From: an uncultured Pseudomonadales bacterium
GTDB lineage: Bacteria > Pseudomonadota > Gammaproteobacteria > Pseudomonadales > Pseudohongiellaceae
Assembly (NCBI GenBank): GCA_949430125.1
Contig: CASQMQ010000078.1
Span: 1 to 38,433, forward strand
Length of the DNA stretch: 38,433 nt
Direction: 5' to 3'
Below, in pieces: positions 29,877 to 37,176 of the stretch (position 1 is the stretch's first letter; each line of letters opens with the position of its first letter). The notes under the pieces are model-generated. The model was not told the origin of the DNA, ran no database searches, and worked only from the letters and a program-made list of their open reading frames with translations. The position numbers were made by a program, and so were the translations under genes.

Positions 29877-30250
29877 ATAAACAGCCCGACATCCAAATCG
29901 ACGTTAGAACACACTTTTTACTAGAACAATCTAACCCCGAGGAAGACCGTTATGCTTTCGCCTACACGGTAGAAATCTGCAATCGCAGCGACGAGATGGT
30001 TAAGCTATTGAATCGTTACTGGCACATTACAGACGACAACGAGAAGGTTGAGGAGATTCGCGGTGCCGGTGTAATTGGTCAGCAACCAGAAATTCTGCCG
30101 GGTCAGTCGTTTCACTATACCAGCGGCGCTATCATCGAAACCCAATTCGGCAGCATGCAAGGCGATTATGAGATGCAGAGTGCCGGCGGTGAGAAGTTTA
30201 CAGCGCAGATACCCCCCTTCCTGTTAGCTCCCCCACTCGCCGTTCACTAG
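29873..30250 (+). CDS. apaG: ApaG protein
   Basis: ApaG is a small single-domain fibronectin-like fold protein (125 residues) almost always encoded between rsmA and apaH. Its biochemical role is not settled. The family core is present: FAYTVEICNRSDEMVKLLNRYWHITD, GVIGQQPEILPGQSFHYTSGA and GSMQGDYEM. It overlaps rsmA by four bases, so the two are translationally coupled. Confidence 0.95.
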   Translation: MNKQPDIQIDVRTHFLLEQSNPEEDRYAFAYTVEICNRSDEMVKLLNRYWHITDDNEKVEEIRGAGVIGQQPEILPGQSFHYTSGAIIETQFGSMQGDYEMQSAGGEKFTAQIPPFLLAPPLAVH

Positions 30251-30293
30251 AGGACGCAGCCAGAACTGTCTAAAACAAGTTGCCGCAGAGTGA

Positions 30294-30302
30294 TGTTATA
30301 CT
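30294..30302 (+). promoter_or_regulatory. Possible extended -10 promoter for apaH
   Basis: TGTTATACT fits an extended -10 element (TG, one base, then TATACT at 30297-30302). It sits in the 94-base gap between apaG and apaH, 42 bases before the apaH ATG. No good -35 is visible at the usual distance, which is tolerated for extended -10 promoters. It would give apaH expression independent of the upstream operon. Confidence 0.35.
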
Positions 30303-30344
30303 CTTAGCCATGCATTTATTACACACATTAGCTTTCTATCTCAC

Positions 30345-31166
30345 ATGAGTACCTACGTGGTCGGCGATCTCCAGGGCTGTTACAAGCCACTGAAGAAACT
30401 GCTAAAAAAAGTTAAATTCTCGGAATCCGAAGACAAACTTTGGTGCGTTGGCGATCTTGTTAATCGCGGGCCTGATTCGCTGGAGACATTGCGTTTCTTG
30501 CACGATATGACCGACTCCATAGAACTCGTATTGGGAAACCATGACCTACATCTCATAGCAATATATGAAGGTTGTGCACCTGTCAGAAGCAAAGACACAC
30601 TAGACGATTTGCTGAACGCTATGGATTGCCAGCATCTCTGCGATTGGCTACGAACGCAGCCGCTCGCCCACTATGAAAGCCTAGATACTAAGACCGGCGT
30701 TAAAGACTTCCTGATGGTGCATGCGGGCGTGGCACCACACTGGACCTTGCAGAAGACATTGAATCTCTCGGCGGAGGTTCAGTTCGCATTGCTGGATACC
30801 CAGTACAAAGAATTCCTGCGCCATATGTATGGCAACACTCCTGATCGCTGGCACGACCAATTGGAAGATCTGGACCGCTTACGCGTGATTACCAATTACC
30901 TTACACGAGTTCGCTTCTGCGACGAGATAGGAACTATGCAATTCAATGTGAAAGAAGGCCTAGGGTCAGCCCCACAGGGGTTTAAACCTTGGTTCGAATA
31001 CGAGACGATGACACCGGAAACGATAATTCTTTTTGGGCACTGGGCGGCACTCGAAGGCTATACTGGCAAGAAACATGTTTATGCTTTGGATACTGGGTAT
31101 GTCTGGGGTCGCGAACTGACATTAATGCGACTCGAAGATCAGCAACTATACTCCATCTCCAGTTAG
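30345..31166 (+). CDS. apaH: Symmetrical bis(5'-nucleosyl)-tetraphosphatase ApaH
   Basis: ApaH hydrolyses Ap4A to two ADP and removes Np4 caps from RNA. The 273 residues are a calcineurin-like metallophosphatase with metal motifs GDLQGCY, GDLVNRGPDS and GNHD, a later VHAGVAPHW and the C-terminal FGHWAALEG. Length equals the E. coli protein within a few residues. It closes the lptD-surA-pdxA-rsmA-apaG-apaH series. Confidence 0.97.
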   Translation: MSTYVVGDLQGCYKPLKKLLKKVKFSESEDKLWCVGDLVNRGPDSLETLRFLHDMTDSIELVLGNHDLHLIAIYEGCAPVRSKDTLDDLLNAMDCQHLCDWLRTQPLAHYESLDTKTGVKDFLMVHAGVAPHWTLQKTLNLSAEVQFALLDTQYKEFLRHMYGNTPDRWHDQLEDLDRLRVITNYLTRVRFCDEIGTMQFNVKEGLGSAPQGFKPWFEYETMTPETIILFGHWAALEGYTGKKHVYALDTGYVWGRELTLMRLEDQQLYSISS

Positions 31167-31208
31167 ACCAAAGTTAAATATAAGCTAGATTCAAAACAGC
31201 AATTCAAG

Positions 31209-32456
31209 ATGACTATGGAAATATATTTAGTCGGCGGCGCAGTCCGCGACAGCCTCTTAGACCTTCCCGCTCGGGACAAGGACTGGGTCGTCGTAGGAAG
31301 CAACGCTAGGTTGATGAAAGAACAAGGCTATTTGCAAGTCGGCAAAGGCTTCCCCGTGTTTCTTCATCCCGAAACCAAGCAGGAATATGCGCTAGCTCGA
31401 ACGGAAAGAAAAGTTGGCGTGGGCTATTTAGGCTTCGAGTTCGATGCATCTGAATTTATCACGCTAGAGCAAGACCTCCTGCGCAGAGACCTCACCATCA
31501 ATGCCATCGCCGAATCTACCGATGGTCAAATAATTGACCCTTATGACGGTCGTCAGGACATTAAAGACAAAGTACTGCGCCATGTCTCTCCTGCATTCGC
31601 CGAAGACCCTCTGCGGGTACTGAGAGTCGCCAAATTCGCAGCGCGTTTTGCGAGGCTCGGCTTTACAGTCGCCCCTGAAACTCAAAAACTAATGAACGAC
31701 ATCGTCCAGAGCGGCGAGATCGATACCCTCGTTCGCGAGAGAGTCTGGCAGGAAATTGAACAAGCCATGGGCGGCCCAGCACCGGATATGTTCATTCGAG
31801 TTCTACGGAACTGTGGTGCACTCAAGTTGATCCTACCAGAAGTAGATCGACTCTTCGGCGTACCGCAACCTGTCAAGTATCACCCAGAAGTGGACACAGG
31901 CTTGCACATCCTTCTTTGCCTCCAGCAGGCGGCTAAGCTAACCGACGACCCTGTGGTTCGCTATGCAGCCCTAGTACATGACGTAGGCAAAGGAGTCACT
32001 GACAAGGCCAAATGGCCCAGCCACTATGCGCATGAAACCCTAGGCCTGCCACTGCAGGCCGATATCAGTAAGCGTCTACATGTGCCGAATGAATTTTCTA
32101 AACTCGCCGCCCTCGTTTGTGAGCATCACACAAAATTACACCGCATTAAAGAGCTACGCCCAGCTCCGCTTCTGAAGCTGATAGAGGCGCTCGATGGTTT
32201 CCGTCGACCTGAGCGCGTGCAGAAATTCCTGCTTGCCTGCGAGGCGGATGCCAAAGGTAGAACAGGACTTGAAGAACGCGACTATCCACAGAATACTTAT
32301 CTAACAACGATACTGAATGAGCTATCACAGCTGAACCTGGGGGCACTGCTCAAACAGGCTAAACCAAAAAACGCTCAAGAGTTTGTGCAACAAAGCCGGC
32401 TCAACTTATTGAGTGACATCCTGACTCGGCTAAAGACCTCTGAGGCGGCGAATTAA
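31209..32456 (+). CDS. cca: CCA-adding tRNA nucleotidyltransferase with HD domain
   Basis: Cca builds and repairs the CCA 3' end of tRNAs. The 415 residues start with the class II nucleotidyltransferase motif YLVGGAVRDSLLD, the DKDWVV acidic pair and DLTINAIAE. RRDL and RVLRVAKFAARF belong to the nucleotide-recognition region. A C-terminal HD phosphohydrolase domain shows ALVHDVGKG and HYAHE, as in E. coli Cca, so 2',3'-cyclic phosphodiesterase and phosphatase activity is likely. Two ATGs (31209 and 31215) are both possible starts. Confidence 0.96.
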   Translation: MTMEIYLVGGAVRDSLLDLPARDKDWVVVGSNARLMKEQGYLQVGKGFPVFLHPETKQEYALARTERKVGVGYLGFEFDASEFITLEQDLLRRDLTINAIAESTDGQIIDPYDGRQDIKDKVLRHVSPAFAEDPLRVLRVAKFAARFARLGFTVAPETQKLMNDIVQSGEIDTLVRERVWQEIEQAMGGPAPDMFIRVLRNCGALKLILPEVDRLFGVPQPVKYHPEVDTGLHILLCLQQAAKLTDDPVVRYAALVHDVGKGVTDKAKWPSHYAHETLGLPLQADISKRLHVPNEFSKLAALVCEHHTKLHRIKELRPAPLLKLIEALDGFRRPERVQKFLLACEADAKGRTGLEERDYPQNTYLTTILNELSQLNLGALLKQAKPKNAQEFVQQSRLNLLSDILTRLKTSEAAN

Positions 32457-32474
32457 AACTGGCAGCAGATTGCT

Positions 32475-33248
32475 ATGAAGACATCTACAAATCAAAGCCA
32501 TGACACTAGAGTCTGCTTCCTCACCGGAGCAAGCAAGCGACTGGGGGCCTGTACTGCTAGGAAATTTCATGCCGAAGGCTTCAATGTCATCATCCACTAC
32601 AATAGATCCAAAAGTGAGGCAGATGCTTTAGTCGCCCAGCTTAATGCCGTACGGTCAAGCTCCGCATTCTGCTTGCAAGCCGATCTTACCGATTCAGAAC
32701 AGGTGCAATCCCTTGCTCGACTTGCACTGGATTGCTATCAGCGCCTGGATGTTCTGGTAAACAATGCCTCCGCGTTCTACCCAACTCCCTTAGCCGAGTG
32801 TGACCACAAAACCTGGGATGATTTGTTCGACAGCAATCTTAGAGCGGGCTTCTTCTTAGCCCAACGACTCGCTCCCGAGCTAGAGCAACGAGCGGGATCG
32901 ATAGTAAACATGACAGACACGCACGCAGACAATCCTCTCAAAGGCTTTCCTATTTACAGCTTGGCAAAGGCTGGAGTGAAGGCGATGACGAAGTCGCTGG
33001 CTAAGGAGCTCGCCCCCAGAGTGAGAGTGAATGGTGTCTCTCCCGGCGCCATACTCTGGCCTCCCTCTTTGGAAGACGAATCTGATCCTGCGGTCTTGGA
33101 AGCTCGAGAAAAAATGCTAGGAAAGATTCCCCTGCGCTCCCTAGGCGAACCTCAGAATATTGCGGACACTGTTTTCTTTTTGGCTAATGACGCTTGTTAT
33201 GTCACTGGGCAGACTGTCCGAGTTGACGGCGGGCGCTATCTCGTCTAA
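32475..33248 (+). CDS. Short-chain dehydrogenase, pteridine-reductase-like
   Basis: The 257-residue SDR has a Rossmann NADP site written TGASKRLG. The TGxxxRxG form is characteristic of pteridine reductases (PTR1/FolM group) rather than the common TGxxxGxG. NNASAFYPTPL and the catalytic YSLAKAG follow, and the C-terminus VTGQTVRVDGGRYLV is canonical. The likely reaction is NADPH-dependent reduction of dihydropterin or dihydrofolate. Proximity to folK and folB, just beyond the GST remnant on the other strand, supports a folate or pterin role, but substrate is inferred only from motif and neighbours. Confidence 0.8.
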   Translation: MKTSTNQSHDTRVCFLTGASKRLGACTARKFHAEGFNVIIHYNRSKSEADALVAQLNAVRSSSAFCLQADLTDSEQVQSLARLALDCYQRLDVLVNNASAFYPTPLAECDHKTWDDLFDSNLRAGFFLAQRLAPELEQRAGSIVNMTDTHADNPLKGFPIYSLAKAGVKAMTKSLAKELAPRVRVNGVSPGAILWPPSLEDESDPAVLEAREKMLGKIPLRSLGEPQNIADTVFFLANDACYVTGQTVRVDGGRYLV

Positions 33249-33305
33249 TCAGTTAGCAGTTATTGGTACTGCGCTTTTTACAATCTATCATCTGGAAATA
33301 CGCTT

Positions 33306-33909
33306 ATGTACAAATTCTATGTAGATATGCAGTCGGGCAATTGCTACAAAATTAAATTGCTGACAAGCCTTCTCGAGATTGAGCACGAATGACTGCACGT
33401 CGACATTCTCGCCGGAGAAACACACAGCGATGAATTTAAAAAGATGAACCCCGATACTCAGATACCCGTCCTTGTGCTCACCGATGGCCGCACAATCACA
33501 GAGTCCAATGCGATCCTCAATTTTCTCGCTGATGGAAGCGAACTACTTCCTCCCGACCAACTTCTTAGAGCGCAGGTACTGCAGTGGCGGTTCTTCGAAC
33601 AGTACAATCATGAGCCCTAGATCGCGACTGCGCGCTATATTAATAAGTATCTGGGCTTGCCCGACGCATGTCGTCCTGAATTTGATGAAAAACAAGATGG
33701 AGGGCATAAGGCGCTATCTGTGATGAGAGCAATAGCTCGAAAAAACAGACTTCCTGGTGGGTGATGCGTTAAGGATTGCCAATATCAGCCTCTATGCCTA
33801 TACCCATGTGGCGCACGAAGGCAGTTTCGATCTAAGCAGCTACGCCCCAATAGGGAAATGGCTAGAGAGAATTGAGCAGCACTCGAATTACTTTGCCATG
33901 AATAGTTAG
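33306..33909 (+). pseudogene. Glutathione S-transferase family remnant
   Basis: Conceptual translation gives a near-complete GST of about 200 residues with three lesions. The thioredoxin-like start MYKFYVDMQSGNCYKIKLL is followed by TGA at 33390-33392, where homologues have Trp in HEW. The region through TITESNAILNFLADG and FFEQYNHEP then reaches TAG at 33618-33620, where homologues have Tyr in HEPYIATAR. A further +1 shift near 33735 leads into EKTDFLVGDALRIANISLYAYTHVA and the final TAG. Substitution-type nonsense codons plus a frame shift point to genuine decay more than an indel-type read error. The neighbour genes are intact. Confidence 0.8.
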
Positions 33910-33943
33910 CGGAGATGGCAATGACTGCCAATTGAAACCTGCG

Positions 33944-34447
33944 CTAGCCGGCCGGCCAATCAATCTCAATCGCCCAGAGCTGCTGCTTCGATTTGTCATA
34001 GTCTTGCCAGAGGTTCAGATATGACATGCCCGTTGCCGGATGCACCAGGTCGGGCAATAGCTCCGAGAGGGGCAGTAACACATAGGCGTTTTCCGCAACC
34101 TCGGGACGCGGCAATTCAATACCACAGCACATTCCCGATTCCTCGCCATATAGGAGAATGTCGATATCCATCGTACGGCCAGAAAACCTGGCCTGCGCTC
34201 GATCACGCCCCAGCTGATCTTCCAATCGCTTTAGAATGGCCGCGACATCGTCTAGCCCCTTATCCGTGTCAGCAAGGATCACGAGATTGAGAAAATTGTC
34301 GCCATCGAAGCCAACCGCTTGGCTCTCGTAGGTTGTAGAATTGCGAATGTTTTCGAATTCTAAACTCAGCGCACCCAGCGCCGCCCGAATGTTCGACTCG
34401 GCGTCGATGTTACTGCCTATGCTTAGAGCTAGTGTCGTCAATTGCAA
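33944..34447 (-). CDS. folK: 2-amino-4-hydroxy-6-hydroxymethyldihydropteridine pyrophosphokinase FolK
   Basis: FolK transfers pyrophosphate from ATP to hydroxymethyl-dihydropterin in folate synthesis. The 167 residues begin LALSIGSNIDAESNI. The HPPK signature RTMDIDILLYG carries the two Mg-binding Asp, and LPRPEVAENAYVLLPLSEL is the second conserved block. It is shorter and more diverged than E. coli FolK but has all core motifs. It lies 39 bases downstream of folB on the same strand. Confidence 0.92.
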   Translation of the reverse strand: MQLTTLALSIGSNIDAESNIRAALGALSLEFENIRNSTTYESQAVGFDGDNFLNLVILADTDKGLDDVAAILKRLEDQLGRDRAQARFSGRTMDIDILLYGEESGMCCGIELPRPEVAENAYVLLPLSELLPDLVHPATGMSYLNLWQDYDKSKQQLWAIEIDWPAG

Positions 34448-34486
34448 CTACCTTGCAGAACATTATCGGGCAGGAAACAGCTAGAC

Positions 34487-34840
34487 CTACTTAGCAGTGC
34501 GTTCAATTATTACACCCACATCTTTAGAACCGGTGACGGCCCCAGGCTTACCCAAACGCAGCTTGAGCCAGGGCACGGAAAATTCTAGCATTACGATCTG
34601 CGCGGCCTTCTCGGCCATAGTCTCTACTAAGAAAAATTCCGAGCCTTCGATAAATTCTATAAGGCGCTTCGCCACCGCCTTATAGTCTAAGGTTTTTTCA
34701 ATGTCTTCACTGCTCGCTGCCAGAGAAATGTCTGTTCCCATTTCGAGATCGAGACTCACCGTCTGCTTCTGTTCTCGCTCCCAATCGTAGATACCTATGA
34801 TGGTTTCTATCTCAAGCTCACGAATATAAACGATATCCAT
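34487..34840 (-). CDS. folB: Dihydroneopterin aldolase FolB
   Basis: FolB cleaves dihydroneopterin to hydroxymethyl-dihydropterin, the FolK substrate. From ATG 34840 (MDIVYIRELEIETIIGIYDWE) it has 117 residues, the usual size. An upstream in-frame extension of six residues is not conserved, and a strong AAGGATTAGGA site precedes the chosen ATG. The catalytic Glu region ETIIGIYDWE and the lysine in RLGKPGAV are visible. It is probably co-transcribed with folK. Confidence 0.94.
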   Translation of the reverse strand: MDIVYIRELEIETIIGIYDWEREQKQTVSLDLEMGTDISLAASSEDIEKTLDYKAVAKRLIEFIEGSEFFLVETMAEKAAQIVMLEFSVPWLKLRLGKPGAVTGSKDVGVIIERTAK

Positions 34841-34900
34841 TCCTAATCCTTCATTCAAAATTCTCAGAAAAGCGCTAGTCCATTCGCGACTAGAAGTTCT

Positions 34901-35929
34901 CTATATAGCAGACAGGGCCTCTAGTGACCAACGCGGTTGCGCACGTATTTCCAAGTCGTCTTTCTGGCCTGCCAACAATCTTTGGCAACCAGCATAAGCA
35001 ATCATTGCGCCATTGTCGGTGCAAAAACGTGGCTTCGCATAGAACAGTTTCGCGTCAAACTTCGCAACTGTTTTTTCCAACACCTCTCGTAGCTGCAAAT
35101 TTGCCGAAACTCCCCCAGCAATGATCAGGGTGTGCATTCCTGTATGCTCTAATGCTCGGCCGCATTTTATCGCAAGCGTCGCGACCACCGCTTCTTCAAA
35201 TCCCCTTGCGATATCTGCTCGCTGCCTGTCATTTAAGGTCCCTTCTGTTCCAGTCTCCTTAGCGATAGCAGTGCGTACGGCAGTCTTTAGCCCACTAAAG
35301 CTGAAATCCAATCCAGGACGGTTCGTCATCGGCCGTGGAAAAGTGAATTTTCCAGACTCTCCTTCTACTGCCAGTTTTGCCACATGGGGGCCACCGGGAT
35401 AGGGTAGGCCCAACATCTTGCCGACTTTATCGAACGCCTCACCAGCGGCATCGTCTAAGGATTCACCCAACAGAACATAACGACCAATGCCTTCGACCTC
35501 GACGAGTTGTGTATGTCCTCCGGAGACTAATAGAGCCACGAATGGAAACACTGGTGGTTCATCCTCAAGCATAGGCGCCAACAAATGGCCTTCCATGTGG
35601 TGGACCCCGATAGTCGGCACATCCCATCCCATCCCTAGAGATCGACCAATGGAGGCTCCAACTAGCAGCGCACCAACCAAACCAGGCCCTGCTGTATACG
35701 CTACCCCACCTATATCGGATTGCTCAATGCCCGCCTTGGCGATCACTTCCTTGATCAACGGCACCGTCTTTCGAACGTGATCGCGGGACGCAAGCTCGGG
35801 GATTACACCACCATATTGCGCGTGTATTTCAATCTGGCTGTACAAGCAATCGGCCAACAGACCGCGCTCGCTGTCATATAGAGCGACTCCGGTCTCATCA
35901 CATGATGTTTCAATACCCAGTACTATCAA
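34901..35929 (-). CDS. tsaD: tRNA N6-threonylcarbamoyladenosine synthase subunit TsaD
   Basis: TsaD forms t6A37 on ANN-decoding tRNAs with TsaB and TsaE. The frame reaches back to 35968, but homologues begin at [19 protein letters not shown] therefore choose TTG 35929, which has a GAGAGAG site about eight bases upstream and gives 342 residues; a GTG at 35962 is the alternative. Metal ligands appear in [11 protein letters not shown] and the ASKHA-fold ATP loop in [34 protein letters not shown] and [12 protein letters not shown] follow. The gene is intact and divergent from rpsU. Confidence 0.96.
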   Translation of the reverse strand: MIVLGIETSCDETGVALYDSERGLLADCLYSQIEIHAQYGGVIPELASRDHVRKTVPLIKEVIAKAGIEQSDIGGVAYTAGPGLVGALLVGASIGRSLGMGWDVPTIGVHHMEGHLLAPMLEDEPPVFPFVALLVSGGHTQLVEVEGIGRYVLLGESLDDAAGEAFDKVGKMLGLPYPGGPHVAKLAVEGESGKFTFPRPMTNRPGLDFSFSGLKTAVRTAIAKETGTEGTLNDRQRADIARGFEEAVVATLAIKCGRALEHTGMHTLIIAGGVSANLQLREVLEKTVAKFDAKLFYAKPRFCTDNGAMIAYAGCQRLLAGQKDDLEIRAQPRWSLEALSAI

Positions 35930-36182
35930 CGGTTTAACTCTCTCACTTTTGCTCTCATGCACTCTCAACCTGCTATAAAACTGCTCTTAATCGCAATCGG
36001 GGTAGCTGGGAAAGTGGCAATCATGCCAAATATAGAGCCATATCCCAAATTCCTCGCAAATCGACGAGTTTCCTAGCCGATAAGGACTAATTCTTTTGCA
36101 ATTAGGGCCACGGAGCATTAATATTAGCGCCCCTGTAATCCCGCGTCCTAGGATTTTTTTGGAAACCGGGCCGGAACGACAA

Positions 36183-36200
36183 GTAAACTAGCTTGTTTAC
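36183..36200. repeat. Inverted repeat overlapping the rpsU -35
   Basis: GTAAAC (36183-36188) and GTTTAC (36195-36200) form perfect 6-bp arms with a 6-base spacer. The right arm overlaps the predicted -35, the usual position of a repressor operator. The cognate regulator is unknown. Confidence 0.45.
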
Positions 36201-36225
36201 ACAAAATTAACAGTAAAACTATTAA
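36196..36225 (+). promoter_or_regulatory. Probable rpsU promoter
   Basis: TTTACA at 36196-36201 and TATTAA at 36220-36225 are separated by 18 bases, a plausible sigma-70 pair. The surrounding sequence is AT-rich. Transcription would start about 10 bases before the rpsU ATG, giving a very short leader, so other promoters further upstream are possible. Confidence 0.4.
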
Positions 36226-36243
36226 AGGTAGGTGTTTAGTTCA

Positions 36244-36459
36244 ATGCCCCAGGTAAAACTTAAAGATAACGAACCTTTCGACGTGGCCCTGCGCCGCTTT
36301 AAGCGCTCTTGTGAGAAAGCCGGAGTACTAGCGGAAGTGCGCCGCAGAGAATTCTACGAAAAGCCTACTGCTGTGCGTAAGCGTAAGGCTGCTGCTGCGG
36401 TTAAGCGTCACTTGAAGAAAGTGCAACGCGAAAGCAAGAAGAGCCAGCGCCTATATTAG
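36244..36459 (+). CDS. rpsU: 30S ribosomal protein S21
   Basis: S21 is a small basic 30S subunit protein that helps initiation. The 71 residues from ATG 36244 match the family almost completely: [30 protein letters not shown] and the basic tail ending SQRLY. A GTG four codons upstream gives an unconserved extension. It is the first gene of the classical rpsU-dnaG(-rpoD) macromolecular synthesis operon, here with yqeY between. Confidence 0.98.
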   Translation: MPQVKLKDNEPFDVALRRFKRSCEKAGVLAEVRRREFYEKPTAVRKRKAAAAVKRHLKKVQRESKKSQRLY

Positions 36460-36471
36460 GTCTTACCATCG

Positions 36472-36497
36472 GGAAAGCATCATCTCGATGCTTTTCC
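36472..36497 (+). terminator. Hairpin between rpsU and yqeY
   Basis: GGAAAGCATC (36472-36481) pairs with GATGCTTTTCC (36487-36497) around the 5-base loop ATCTC, with one bulged T. It begins 13 bases after the rpsU stop. No T-run follows, so it may be a processing or attenuating hairpin rather than a full terminator. E. coli has an attenuator in the equivalent place after rpsU, which keeps DnaG levels low relative to S21. Confidence 0.5.
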
Positions 36498-36527
36498 TCC
36501 CTGCGCTGCGCAGGTATTCGGATCAAC

Positions 36528-36980
36528 ATGTCTGACAGTCCTCTCAAACAAGCCTTCACCGAAGCAATGAAAGATGCCATGCGGGCTAAAGATAAGCCGC
36601 GCCTGGGCACTATTCGTCTTGCATTGTCTGAAATCAAGCGCGTCGAAGTCGACGAACGCATCGATCCAGATGACGCTCGCGTAATTGGCATTCTGGACAA
36701 GATGATTAAGCAACGCCGCGAATCCATTCGTCAATACGCGCCTGCCAATCGCCCAGAGTTGGTTGCTCAGGAACAGTTTGAGATCGAAGTGATACAAGAA
36801 TTCCTGCCACAGGCGCTGGAAGCTGACGAGCTCGCACAAATCATCAAATCGGCTGTGAGTGAGTCGGGTGCGGCCTCTATGAAGGAAATGGGCAAAGTAA
36901 TGAATCTAGTTCGCCCGCAAGTGGTCGGACGCGCCGATATGGCCGAAGTCAGCAAGCAGATTAAAGCGCTACTCGCCTAG
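36528..36980 (+). CDS. GatB/YqeY-domain protein
   Basis: This is a 150-residue helical protein of the YqeY family, related to the tRNA-binding tail domain of GatB. It commonly lies between rpsU and dnaG in gammaproteobacteria. Recognisable parts are the N-terminal LKQAFTEAMKDAMRAKDKPRLGTIRLALSE (given here as a family-typical helix start), EIEVIQEFLPQ and GKVMNLVRPQVVGRADM. A role with tRNA is suggested by the domain, but the cellular function is not defined. Confidence 0.92.
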   Translation: MSDSPLKQAFTEAMKDAMRAKDKPRLGTIRLALSEIKRVEVDERIDPDDARVIGILDKMIKQRRESIRQYAPANRPELVAQEQFEIEVIQEFLPQALEADELAQIIKSAVSESGAASMKEMGKVMNLVRPQVVGRADMAEVSKQIKALLA

Positions 36981-37176
36981 TCAGAGCGAACATCCAACGC
37001 CTCCTTTCTTCTCTCCAAACTGTCTGCCATAGAACTTGTTCTCCGTAAATTGGCGAACGCTCCCGCAGCAAATACACCTAGATTTGGATACAATAGCACT
37101 CAAGCATTGGTTCGGCTCAGATAGCCACAACTCGCGCTACACCGCCTACATTTGAAAATTCTGGATCCTTTGACCC

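Larger units (their letters stand above)
35930..36243. promoter_or_regulatory. tsaD-rpsU divergent intergenic region
   Basis: The 314 bases hold no gene. Near the rpsU side lie an inverted repeat at 36183-36200 and a probable promoter at 36196-36225. AT-rich tracts occur around 36105-36125 and a run of seven T at about 36154-36160. The tsaD promoter must also lie here, but I cannot place it. Confidence 0.4.

Noticed and set aside
33390-33620. Recoding of TGA as Trp and TAG as Tyr
   Set aside because: TGA acts as a normal stop at dusB (9096-9098) and rsmA (29874-29876), and TAG ends many genes here. The TGA in crp does not sit at a Trp position. Pseudogene nonsense codons are simpler.
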